DNA from: Vulcanimicrobiota bacterium
Lineage (GTDB): Bacteria > Eremiobacterota > Eremiobacteria > Baltobacterales > Baltobacteraceae
Direction of reading: 5' to 3'
NCBI GenBank assembly: GCA_028287545.1
Contig: JAQBPL010000032.1
Location: forward strand, 1 to 13,631
DNA length: 13,631 bases
In this document: positions 1-6,693 of the stretch, piece by piece
Numbering within the stretch: the first letter of the stretch is position 1
Layout: every line of letters starts with the position of its first letter
The notes under the pieces: generated by a model
What the model saw: only the letters and a program-made list of their open reading frames with translations
Databases searched by the model: none
Told to the model about the DNA's origin: nothing
Made by a program: the position numbers and the translations under genes

Positions 1-1786
1 TCTCCGGATTCGACTTCCCGATCGCGCTCGCGGCGTAGAAGCCGATGCCGAGCGGCGGCGAGAACAGTCCGACGCCCATCGCGAGCACCGCGACGATCGC
101 GTAGTGCACCTCGTTGATCCCGGCGGCCTTCGCGACCGGGAAGAGGAGCGGCCCGAACAGGACCATCGCCGGGATGCCTTCGAGCACGGAGCCCAGGACG
201 ATGAACATCACGATGGAGAGCAGCATGATCCCGACCTTGCCGCCCGGCGCGTGACCGAGGATGTCGGCGAGCTGCTGCGCGAAGCCGGATTGCGTGAGGG
301 CCCAGCCCATCGCGGTCGCGGTCGCGATGATCAGCAGGATCGCGCCCGCCAGCGAGACCGTGTCGACCAAGGTGGGCATCAGCGTGCGCCACTTGAACTC
401 GCGGTAGACGAGCACGCCGATCAGGAGCGTGTAGATGATGCCGACGACGCTGACCTCGGTTGCCGTCGCGATGCCTTCGACGACGAAGTAGCGGATCAGC
501 AGCGGCAGGGCGAGGCCCGGGACCGCGTATAGGAAGGTGCGGCCGACGACCGCCCAGCCGGCGAAGGTCGCCAGCGTCGCGTTCGCCTTCTTCGCATAAT
601 ACAGCGCGACGAGGATCAGCAGGATCGAGCACACGACCGCGGGCAGCAGCCCGGCCGTGAACATGTCGCGGATCGAAACGCCGGTGACCGAGCCGATGAT
701 GATCAGCACGAGACTTGGCGGGATCGTTTCCGCCATCGCGCCCGACGTCGCGAGCAGCGCGATCATCGAGGGACGCTTCTCTCCGCGCCGGACCATGTCC
801 GGGAACAGCACCGGCGCGACGGCCGCCATGTCGGCGATCTTCGAGCCCGAGATTCCGGAGACGAGATACATCGCCGCGACGAGCACGATCGAGAGGCCGC
901 CGCGGAAGTGGCCGACCAGACTCGCCAGCGCCTCAACGAGCCTGCGCGCGATCCCGGCCGTCTCCATCAGCAAGCCGAGGAAGATGAACAGCGGAACCGC
1001 GAGCAGCACGAGGTTCGAGATCCCCTCGTCCATGCGCCCGACAACGGTGTTGAGCGGAACGCTGGTCGTGATCGCGAGATAGCTCAGCGTCCCGACGCCG
1101 AATGCGAACGCGATCGGAATGCCGATCGTGACGCACGCACCGACCAGCACGACGAAGAACAGCACGAGATTGAAGTTGCCCAGGCCCGCGAACGCGCCGC
1201 GTCCGAACCAGACGCCGGCGCTGATGATGACCGCGGCGGCGACGACCGTGGCCGTCACCTTCGGATCGCCTTCGCTCAACCGGAGCAGCGCGAGGACGAG
1301 GATCAGCGCCAAGCTGACGATGATCGCGGCGACTTCCCAGGAGCGCGGAATGCTCATCGCGGGCGTGAGATCGATGACCTCTTGGTTGAAGAACTTGACG
1401 CTCGCCGGCATCAGCTCGATCACGAAGATCGCGGTGACGACCGACGAGATCGTCTCGAGAATGGAGGCGATGCGCGGCGACGCGCGCCGTACCACGACGG
1501 AGAGCCGGATGTGCTCGCCGCGCCGATAGGCGACGACCGAACCGAGCATCGCCAGCCACAGGAAGAGAAACGTCGCCAGCTCGTCCGTCCAGACGAGCGG
1601 CTGCTTGAGCACGTAACGCGTGAAAACGCCGCTCGCCAGGATGAGCACCTCGACGAGCACCAGGATAGCCGCGAGCGGCTCGATGATGCGGCCGATGAGA
1701 CCGTCGACCGCGGCCGCCCAGGATCGCCGGTACGCGCGCAGCGACCCGTGGGTTTGTTCGTCGAGGATGGCGTCGGCTATTGCCAT
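1..1786 (-). CDS. Fused TRAP transporter permease (DctQ-DctM), 3' end outside window
   Basis: This is an inner-membrane TRAP permease, the Na+-coupled half of a secondary transporter that takes ligand from a periplasmic binding protein. Translation of the minus strand from the ATG at 1786 stays open for 595 codons to the window edge. Residues about 25-170 form the small DctQ domain with four hydrophobic segments and the family signature RY (57-58), WTDE (66-69), W77 and RRGEHI (88-93). From about residue 195 it is the large DctM domain, with a GISGSKIADMAAV loop and a later AETIPPS loop typical of the ion/substrate sites. Separate DctM proteins are about 430 residues, so this is a natural Q-M fusion probably lacking only its last few dozen residues here. 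The start lies 13 nt after the dctP stop, with AGGA about 11 nt upstream. Substrate is unknown; the neighbours suggest a carboxylate. Confidence 0.93.
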   Translation of the reverse strand, partial: MAIADAILDEQTHGSLRAYRRSWAAAVDGLIGRIIEPLAAILVLVEVLILASGVFTRYVLKQPLVWTDELATFLFLWLAMLGSVVAYRRGEHIRLSVVVRRASPRIASILETISSVVTAIFVIELMPASVKFFNQEVIDLTPAMSIPRSWEVAAIIVSLALILVLALLRLSEGDPKVTATVVAAAVIISAGVWFGRGAFAGLGNFNLVLFFVVLVGACVTIGIPIAFAFGVGTLSYLAITTSVPLNTVVGRMDEGISNLVLLAVPLFIFLGLLMETAGIARRLVEALASLVGHFRGGLSIVLVAAMYLVSGISGSKIADMAAVAPVLFPDMVRRGEKRPSMIALLATSGAMAETIPPSLVLIIIGSVTGVSIRDMFTAGLLPAVVCSILLILVALYYAKKANATLATFAGWAVVGRTFLYAVPGLALPLLIRYFVVEGIATATEVSVVGIIYTLLIGVLVYREFKWRTLMPTLVDTVSLAGAILLIIATATAMGWALTQSGFAQQLADILGHAPGGKVGIMLLSIVMFIVLGSVLEGIPAMVLFGPLLFPVAKAAGINEVHYAIVAVLAMGVGLFSPPLGIGFYAASAIGKSNPE

Positions 1787-1799
1787 GCGTGCAGCGATC

Positions 1800-2807
1800 C
1801 TATGCGAGCTTGCCGGTGTATTTTTCGAGCGCGTCCCAAGCCTTCGGCCCGAATTCCGCTTTCCAGCGCTCGTAGTACTTCGCTTCGGTCAGCTTCTTCT
1901 TGAAGCTGGCCTTGTCCACGTCGTTGAAGACCATGCCGCGCCGGACCAGCTTGTCGCGCACCGAGCGGTTGAGGTTCACGTTGTCGTTGCGGGCCTGGAG
2001 CGTCGCGACGCTCATCTCGCGCGCGACGATTCCCTGGACGTCCTTGGGGAACTTGTTCCAGACGTCCTGATTGAAGAGCGTCCAGTAGCCCGACCAGATG
2101 TGATCGGACATCGAGACGTATTTCTGGACCTCGTAGAACTTCTGCTGATCGATGAGCAGCAGCGGGTTCTCCTGCGCGTCGATCACGTGCGTCTGGAGCG
2201 ACGTGTAGAGCTCGCTGAGCGAGATCGGTGACGGCGCGGCCCCGAGCGACTGGAAGGTGTCGACTCGGATCTTGCCCGGCGAAACGCGGATCTTCAGGCC
2301 CGAGAGATCGGCGGCATTGCGGATCGGCTTGGTCGACGTCGTGATGTCGCGGAAGCCGTTTTCCCAAATCTTGTCCAAGACGACGAGCCCCTTCGAGGCG
2401 AACTCATCGCGGACCACTTTGCCGAGATCTCCGTCCATCGCGCGGAAAACCGTCTCGCGGTTGGGGAAGGCGTAAGCCAGGTTCTCGATGGACGCCAGCG
2501 GCACGATGGCGTTGAGGAACGCGCCCGGCATCGCGACCGATTCTAGCGCGCCGCTGCGCAGCTGCGAGATCATCGAGGGATCGCTGCCGAGCTGGCTGGT
2601 CGGGAACGACTTGATGTGCACGCGACCGTTCGTCGCCTTCGCGATGCGGCCGAACGCCTCGATGGAGCGGACGTTGATCGGATGCTCGGGAGGAAGATCG
2701 TGCCCGTACTTGAGTTCGAAGTCAGCCGCTCGCGCCGGCGTGATGATACCGACCGACGCGAACGTCGCGCCGAGCGCGGCTACGAAACCTTGGCGAGTCA
2801 CGGACAT
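1800..2807 (-). CDS. dctP: TRAP transporter substrate-binding protein, DctP family
   Basis: This 335-residue periplasmic protein captures a carboxylate ligand and delivers it to the adjacent DctQM permease. Residues 1-27 are a Sec signal peptide with a hydrophobic core and a PARA/A cleavage site. There is no lipobox, so the mature protein should be soluble. The DctP fold is recognisable from KYGHDLPPEHP near the N terminus, R153 in ENGFRDIT, the conserved carboxylate-clamping arginine R174 in GLKIRV, and the SELYTSLQ...DAQENP block (198-215). The two arginines correspond by position to the ligand-binding pair of SiaP-type proteins. This comes from family knowledge, and the ligand cannot be read from sequence. 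The ATG at 2807 is preceded by GGAGGAG with 6-nt spacing. It sits 48 nt behind the CoA-transferase and 13 nt ahead of the permease, so the three are probably one transcript. Confidence 0.95.
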   Translation of the reverse strand: MSVTRQGFVAALGATFASVGIITPARAADFELKYGHDLPPEHPINVRSIEAFGRIAKATNGRVHIKSFPTSQLGSDPSMISQLRSGALESVAMPGAFLNAIVPLASIENLAYAFPNRETVFRAMDGDLGKVVRDEFASKGLVVLDKIWENGFRDITTSTKPIRNAADLSGLKIRVSPGKIRVDTFQSLGAAPSPISLSELYTSLQTHVIDAQENPLLLIDQQKFYEVQKYVSMSDHIWSGYWTLFNQDVWNKFPKDVQGIVAREMSVATLQARNDNVNLNRSVRDKLVRRGMVFNDVDKASFKKKLTEAKYYERWKAEFGPKAWDALEKYTGKLA

Positions 2808-2813
2808 AGGGCA

Positions 2814-2820
2814 CTCCTCC
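2814..2820 (-). promoter_or_regulatory. Ribosome binding site of dctP
   Basis: GGAGGAG on the minus strand, 6 nt before the ATG at 2807. It is the strongest SD in the window, consistent with the high expression usually needed for a periplasmic binding protein relative to its permease. Confidence 0.85.
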
Positions 2821-2855
2821 CAATTATGGGACTGCGGGCGATTCAGTTGGGGCCT

Positions 2856-4085
2856 TTACGTCCTCAACGTCCCGCTGTCCCGGTAGTTTCGCGCAATGAT
2901 GCCGCGCGCGGCCAATTCGTCCAACTCCTCTTCCCGCAGACCGAGGTCTTCGGCGAGGACTTCGGCGCTGTCCGCGCCGACGGTCGTGGGCCCCGGGCGC
3001 AACGCCGGAGCGCCCGCACGCGCGAACTGCGGAAACGCGTTGTTGACCACGACTTCGCCGAGGTCTGGGTCGGCGAGCCGCACGAGCGAGCCGCGAGCGA
3101 CGATCTGCGGATTGTCCATGACCGACGCGATCGACTCGAGCGGGCCGACGGCACAGCCCGCACGGGTGAATGCCTCGATCGCGTCGTCTCGCGAGCGCGC
3201 CGAGCAGAATCCCTCGATCAGCGCGTCAAGCGCTGCGCCGTTGGCAACCCGCTCGACGTTCGTGCGGAAGCGCGGATCTGCGACCAGCGCATCGCCGCCG
3301 ATCGTGCGCAGCACACGCTCCGCGACTTCTTGCGTGCTGCCGGAGAGCGCGACGTAGCCGCCGTCGGCGCAGCGATACGCGCCGCGCGGCGCGGTGTCTT
3401 CCATGCGATTCCCCAACCGCGCGTGGAGCGTGCCGTTCGCGGCGTACTCGGTGATCTGCGACTCGACCAGCTTCATCACCGCTTCGTAGATGGCAAAGTC
3501 GATCACGTCGCCGTCGCCGGTGCGCAGCCGCCGAGCGTACGCAGCGCAGACGGCGGCGGCGGCGGCTTGCCCGGCCATGACGTCGGCGAGCGGGAACGCC
3601 GGCAGCAGCGGCGGCCGGTCGTCGTACCCGGAAACGGCGGCGATGCCGGTCATCGCCTCGGCCAGCGTTCCGAACCCGGCCCGGTCGCGATACGGCCCGG
3701 TCTGTCCGAACGCCGTCATGCGCAGGACGACCAGATGCGGCGCCGCCGCCAGCATGCGCTCCGGCGAGAGGTTCCACTTCTCGAGCGTCCCGGGCCGAAA
3801 GTTCTCGATGAAGATATCGAACGTCGGCAGCCAGCGCAGCAGCAGCGCCTGAGCGCCGGCATGATGCAGGTCGAGCGCGACGCTGCGTTTGTTGCGCCCG
3901 AGCGCCTTCCAATACAAGCCGATCCCGTTCTTGCGCGCGCCGTACCGGCGCACGTGATCGCCGTCGCCCGGACGTTCCAGCTTGACCACGTCCGCACCGA
4001 AATCGGCAAGCATCGCCGCGGTCGAGGGTGCGGCGATCATCGTCGAGCAGTCGAGAACGCGGACCCCCGCGAGCGGACCGCTCAC
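2856..4085 (-). CDS. CaiB/BaiF family (class III) CoA-transferase
   Basis: This enzyme moves CoA between an acyl-CoA donor and a free carboxylate acceptor. From the GTG at 4085 it has 409 residues, normal for the family. Visible signatures are PLAGVRVLD at the N terminus, LADFGADVVKLERPGDGD (26-43), GRNKRSVALDL (63-73), the IENFRPG loop (93-99), FGQTGPY (126-132) and D168 in PLADVMAG. D168 aligns with the catalytic Asp169 of formyl-CoA transferase, which carries the acyl-anhydride/thioester intermediates. The longest ORF begins at a TTG at 4157, but its extra 24 Arg-rich residues do not fit the family. The GTG is chosen because PLAGVRVLD follows it directly. It has no SD of its own and overlaps by GTGA the stop of a short SD-led ORF (4082-4117), so coupled translation is likely. 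Standing before dctP-dctQM, it probably activates the imported acid. The exact substrate is unknown. Confidence 0.92.
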   Translation of the reverse strand: MSGPLAGVRVLDCSTMIAAPSTAAMLADFGADVVKLERPGDGDHVRRYGARKNGIGLYWKALGRNKRSVALDLHHAGAQALLLRWLPTFDIFIENFRPGTLEKWNLSPERMLAAAPHLVVLRMTAFGQTGPYRDRAGFGTLAEAMTGIAAVSGYDDRPPLLPAFPLADVMAGQAAAAAVCAAYARRLRTGDGDVIDFAIYEAVMKLVESQITEYAANGTLHARLGNRMEDTAPRGAYRCADGGYVALSGSTQEVAERVLRTIGGDALVADPRFRTNVERVANGAALDALIEGFCSARSRDDAIEAFTRAGCAVGPLESIASVMDNPQIVARGSLVRLADPDLGEVVVNNAFPQFARAGAPALRPGPTTVGADSAEVLAEDLGLREEELDELAARGIIARNYRDSGTLRT

Positions 4086-4117
4086 CCGACGCGAACGGAG
4101 AGCATCGAGACATCCAT
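4082..4117 (-). CDS. 11-residue ORF upstream of the CoA-transferase, a copy of the dioxygenase C-terminus
   Basis: Minus-strand ATG at 4117 with GAGAGG 8 nt upstream (4126-4131) opens an 11-codon frame encoding MDVSMLSVRVG. Its TGA overlaps the GTG start of the CoA-transferase (GTGA). The last nine residues, VSMLSVRVG, match the end of the neighbouring dioxygenase, ISMLSVRVG, except for V/I. Over 29 nt (4082-4110 against 4317-4345) there are 27 identities, and both differences are silent third-position changes. It may be a leader peptide that couples translation, the residue of a lost second dioxygenase gene, or both. I see no homology upstream of these codons. Whether the peptide is made is unknown. 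Confidence 0.45.
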   Translation of the reverse strand: MDVSMLSVRVG

Positions 4118-4125
4118 GCGCGCTA

Positions 4126-4131
4126 CCTCTC
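4126..4131 (-). promoter_or_regulatory. SD-like site for the leader ORF / CoA-transferase
   Basis: GAGAGG on the minus strand, 8 nt before the ATG at 4117. It is the only good SD near the start of the CoA-transferase operon and serves the short ORF rather than the GTG at 4085, which supports coupled initiation. Confidence 0.5.
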
Positions 4132-4197
4132 GCTCGACGACCAGGATTTCCTGGCAAGCCGTCGGAGCGTTCAGGGTCAATAGAGGGAGCTTAGGGG

Positions 4198-4203
4198 CTT
4201 ATA
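4198..4203 (-). promoter_or_regulatory. Candidate -10 box for the CoA-transferase/TRAP operon
   Basis: TATAAG (5 of 6 to TATAAT) lies in the 231-bp gap between the dioxygenase and CoA-transferase genes. It would give a start site near 4191 and a leader of about 75 nt to the short ORF. I find no convincing -35 at 16-18 nt, so this is tentative. The rest of the gap (4118-4316) shows no RNA gene, terminator or further ORF that I can support. Confidence 0.3.
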
Positions 4204-4316
4204 CCGCCAAGCAATGGCACCCCCACGGAATTCATTGTCTTCGACGCCCAACGCACCGTCGTGCATCGATCACACGTCGCCGATGTGATACGGCGCGTGC
4301 CTGCGGAGCGTTCCGA

Positions 4317-5090
4317 TCAACCGACGCGCACGGAGAGCATCGAGATCGAACCGCCGTCGGTGCCCTCCACCGGGAATGCGAGCGCATCGCCGTCGCGGCG
4401 AGCGCCGAGGACGTACAGCAGCGGCAGATAGTGCTCGGGCGTCGGAACCGACAGCATCGCGTCGCGGCCGAGCGATTCGTAGTCGACCAGCGGACCAACG
4501 TCGCGCGACTCCATCAACGCGCGCGCCTGCCGTTCGAAGCGCACGGCCCAGTCGAACGGTTCGACGGGATGACGGCCCCACGCGAACGCGTGCAGGTTGT
4601 GCACGAGGTTGCCGCTGCCGACGATCAGCACGCCTTCGTCACGCAACGGCGCAAGCCGCCGCCCGAGATCGTAGTGAAACGCCGGCGGCTGCGTCTCGTC
4701 GATGCTGAGCTGCACGACCGGAACGTCGGCATCCGGGAACACGTGGCGCAAGACCGACCACGTGCCGTGATCGAGTCCCCACTCGCGGTCGCGCACGACG
4801 GGCGTCGGCGCAAGCAGCTCCTGCACTCGCGAGACGAGCGCGGCGTCGCCCGGCGCCGGATAGCGCACCTCGTAGAGCTCGCGCGGAAAGCCGCCGAAGT
4901 CGTGGATCGTGTGCGGCTTCGCCGATGCGGTGGCCGCCAGCGCCGGAACGAACCAGTGCGCCGAGATGCAGAGCACGGCGGCAGGCTGCAGTCCCGCGCC
5001 GATCGTGGCCCATGCTTGCGTGTACGCGTTGTCTTGCAGCGCGTTCATCGGGTTGCCGTGCCCGAAGAAGATCGCCGGCTGGACGCTCAT
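4317..5090 (-). CDS. ygiD: YgiD/DODA-type extradiol aromatic ring-opening dioxygenase
   Basis: This is a class III (LigB-like) metal-dependent extradiol dioxygenase of the 4,5-DOPA dioxygenase family, which cleaves catechol-type rings. The 257-residue protein closely follows the layout of E. coli YgiD: FFGHGNPMNAL with H11, SAHWF with H45, TIHDFGGFP (61-69), WGLDHGTW with H108, VQLSID (126-131), GSGNLVHNL with H164, and PTPEHYLPLLYVLGA with H220. H11, H45 and H220 correspond to metal ligands; H108 and H164 are conserved active-site histidines of the family. No signal peptide, so it is cytoplasmic. The ATG at 5090 has no SD close by; a GAGGAG lies about 27 nt upstream. It follows the secreted Pro/Gly-rich gene by 47 nt on the same strand. 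The physiological ring substrate is unknown, and YgiD-type enzymes are often called by similarity only. Confidence 0.93.
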   Translation of the reverse strand: MSVQPAIFFGHGNPMNALQDNAYTQAWATIGAGLQPAAVLCISAHWFVPALAATASAKPHTIHDFGGFPRELYEVRYPAPGDAALVSRVQELLAPTPVVRDREWGLDHGTWSVLRHVFPDADVPVVQLSIDETQPPAFHYDLGRRLAPLRDEGVLIVGSGNLVHNLHAFAWGRHPVEPFDWAVRFERQARALMESRDVGPLVDYESLGRDAMLSVPTPEHYLPLLYVLGARRDGDALAFPVEGTDGGSISMLSVRVG

Positions 5091-5137
5091 GCGCTCAGGT
5101 CCGCGTCCGACGAAATCTTCTCCTCGCGTTCCGCGCC

Positions 5138-5731
5138 TCAGTGCGGCTGCGCCGGTGTATCGGCCGCGTCCCGCATCGCGCGCATCATCGCGTGCAGTTT
5201 CTCCGGCGCGACCGAGACCCGGACGATGAACCCGCCGGCGCTGCCTCCCGAACGCATGCCGGCTGCTCCAACCTGCGGACCTCCAGGCGGCGGACCACCA
5301 GGCGGCGGACCGCCGGGGGCGGGACCGCCGGGCGGCGGAATCCCGGGCGCTCCGGGCGGCGGACCGCCGGGCGGCGGACCGGCGCCGTCGGGACCGCCCC
5401 TGCGCATCGGAACACCGAGCTTGGCCCGTTCCGCCAGGACCGCCTTCGTTTCCTCAGGCGTCAGAATCGCATCGATCTGCTTCGCGGCATCGATCGGATT
5501 GGTCAGCGTCCCCGCGTTCAGCTTGTCCACGATCGCCTGGACCTGCGCCCGATGGTCAGCGCTCAGATCCGCGAACGCCGCCGTGCGCGCCTCGGTGCGG
5601 GCACGTTCCGACTGCGCCCGCATCTCCGGGGACCCCGCACCGGCACCCGGACCCGCCGCCGGTTCCGCGGCGGCTGCCAATGGAATCGCCGCCGCCAGCC
5701 CAAAGGCCAGCAGCGAAAGCTTGATCTTCAT
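5138..5731 (-). CDS. Secreted Ala-rich helical protein with Pro/Gly-rich repeat linker
   Basis: I do not recognise a named family; a distant CpxP/Spy-like (heavy-metal/periplasmic stress) relationship is possible from the layout alone. The 197-residue product begins with a Sec signal peptide (MKIKLSLLAFGL..., cleavage near AAA-E, residue 22). Next comes a charged helical stretch (about 36-107) with LSADHRAQVQAIVDKLNAG and ILTPEETKAVLAERAKL, resembling the L-T/S-x-E/D-x-R/Q repeats of Spy-like proteins. Residues 112-155 are a low-complexity PPPGG repeat, and 156-197 form a short amphipathic tail with no further export signal. It is probably periplasmic. No SD precedes the ATG. A TACGCT at 5738-5743, 6 nt upstream, fits a leaderless TANNNT box but lacks a clear -35. 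It is divergent from the dehydrogenase operon, 141 bp away. Confidence 0.72.
   Translation of the reverse strand: MKIKLSLLAFGLAAAIPLAAAAEPAAGPGAGAGSPEMRAQSERARTEARTAAFADLSADHRAQVQAIVDKLNAGTLTNPIDAAKQIDAILTPEETKAVLAERAKLGVPMRRGGPDGAGPPPGGPPPGAPGIPPPGGPAPGGPPPGGPPPGGPQVGAAGMRSGGSAGGFIVRVSVAPEKLHAMMRAMRDAADTPAQPH
5276..5398 (-). repeat. In-frame 15-bp repeat encoding PPPGG units
   Basis: Within the secreted-protein gene, GC-rich 15-bp units (plus-strand form ccgccgggcggcgga and variants) are repeated imperfectly and encode PPPGG, PAPGG and PPPGA blocks (residues 112-152). Units keep the reading frame, so gain or loss of copies would change linker length without frameshift. It is a likely site of slippage and of sequencing error. 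Confidence 0.85.
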
Positions 5732-5816
5732 ATGCTGAGCGTACGCGCGTCGCCGGGGAAAGGCCTAGGAAACGGCCCAGGGCCGGCAGACGTCGCCCAG
5801 CGTCCAAGCCTAACGC

Positions 5817-5828
5817 CGGTTCGAACCG
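5817..5828. promoter_or_regulatory. 12-bp perfect palindrome in the divergent intergenic region
   Basis: CGGTTCGAACCG reads identically on both strands. It lies 45 bp before the dehydrogenase start and 86 bp before the secreted-protein start, a plausible operator position for a dimeric regulator. No regulator gene is adjacent. The rest of 5732-5872 shows no convincing -35/-10 pair. Confidence 0.35.
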
Positions 5829-5872
5829 CTCACGAAGGCCACAATCTCCTCGCACCGAATCGACCGCGGCGC

Positions 5873-6691
5873 ATGCCCATAGCCGTCGTCACCGGCGCCG
5901 CATCGGGGATAGGGCGCGCCCTCGCCGTCGCCCTTGCGCGCGACGGGCACACGCTGGCACTCGCCGATCGCAACGCGGCGGGGTTGGAAGACACGATCGC
6001 GCTGCTGCACGATCGCTCGATCGCGCGCTCGACGGTGCTCGATGTCGCGCAGCAGGGGGAGATGGAAACGTTCGCGCGCGAGGTCACGCAGCGTCACGGC
6101 CGGGTCGACCTGCTGGTGAACAATGCGGGCGTGTCGATCGCGGGATCGGTTGCGGAGCTCACGACGGACGAGATGGCGTGGGTGATGAACATCAACTTTT
6201 GGGGCGTCGTCCACGGCGTCAAAGCATTTCTCCCAGCGATGCTGGCGCTGTCGTCCGGCACGATCGTGAACGTGTCGAGCGTGTTCGGGTTGTGGGGCCC
6301 GCCGGGGCAGTCCGCCTATGCGGCGAGCAAGTTCGCGGTGCGCGGTTTCAGCGAGTCGCTGCGCGCGGAGCTGCATGGAACGGGGGTCCACGTGATGACC
6401 GTCCATCCCGCCGGAATCAAAACGCAAATCGCGCGCTCGTCGCCCATCGCCGCGGCCGCCGATCGCGCTGCGGCCGAGCGCAGGCGAGAGGACTTCGAAC
6501 GGCGCCTGCTCACGATCCCGCCCGAAACGGCGGCCAAAGCGATCCTGGACGGCGTGGCGAAACGCCGCGACCGCGTGCTGATCGGGGGCGACGCCTATCG
6601 CATCGACCTGCTCACCCGCCTGTTCGGACCACGCGGATCGCGCATGCTCGGCGCCGCCGCGCTGCGCGGCGCCGCGAAGAACGGGACGTAA
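5873..6691 (+). CDS. Short-chain dehydrogenase/reductase (SDR), SadH-like
   Basis: This is a classical SDR oxidoreductase, predicted to interconvert an alcohol and a ketone with NAD(P). The 272-residue protein has the TGAASGIG nucleotide loop (7-14), D32 at the end of strand beta-2 (which favours NAD over NADP), NNAG (83-86), N108, S136, and the catalytic Y149-x3-K153 in SAYAASKFAVRGFSESLRAEL. The C-terminal part (LLTIPPETAAKAILDGVAKRRDRVLIGGDAY...) is typical of the SDR group that includes mycobacterial SadH. The ATG at 5873 is chosen because MPIAVVTGAASG gives the normal distance to the Rossmann motif; the frame stays open much further upstream, but only as antisense to other genes. No good SD is visible. 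Its TAA is 2 nt before the monooxygenase start, so the two are co-transcribed. Confidence 0.92.
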   Translation: MPIAVVTGAASGIGRALAVALARDGHTLALADRNAAGLEDTIALLHDRSIARSTVLDVAQQGEMETFAREVTQRHGRVDLLVNNAGVSIAGSVAELTTDEMAWVMNINFWGVVHGVKAFLPAMLALSSGTIVNVSSVFGLWGPPGQSAYAASKFAVRGFSESLRAELHGTGVHVMTVHPAGIKTQIARSSPIAAAADRAAAERRREDFERRLLTIPPETAAKAILDGVAKRRDRVLIGGDAYRIDLLTRLFGPRGSRMLGAAALRGAAKNGT

Positions 6692-6693
6692 CT

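Noticed and set aside
908..1903. Plus-strand 331-codon frame and a minus-strand 208-codon frame (933-1559) over the permease gene
   Set aside because: Both are Arg/Asp-rich or Arg/His-rich with no motif, while the third frame gives a clear DctQ-DctM membrane protein across the whole interval.
4086..4157. Upstream extension of the CoA-transferase to a TTG at 4157
   Set aside because: The added 24 residues are Arg-rich and precede the normal family N terminus PLAGVRVLD. They are better explained as the out-of-frame reading of the leader ORF.
5276..5398. Regular GC-rich repeats as a possible CRISPR or intergenic repeat array
   Set aside because: Units are 15 bp, contiguous without spacers, and translate in frame to PPPGG inside a gene with a signal peptide.
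2616..5738. A 1040-codon open frame on the plus strand
   Set aside because: It runs antisense to dctP, the CoA-transferase, the dioxygenase and the secreted-protein gene, is extremely Arg-rich, and shows no domain. It arises from third-position GC bias of the real minus-strand genes.
5811..5835. GGTTCGAACC resembling a tRNA T-arm, hence a possible tRNA remnant or attachment site
   Set aside because: The flanking bases do not form a 5-bp T-stem around a 7-nt loop, and no acceptor stem, anticodon arm or CCA end is nearby. A palindrome is the simpler description.
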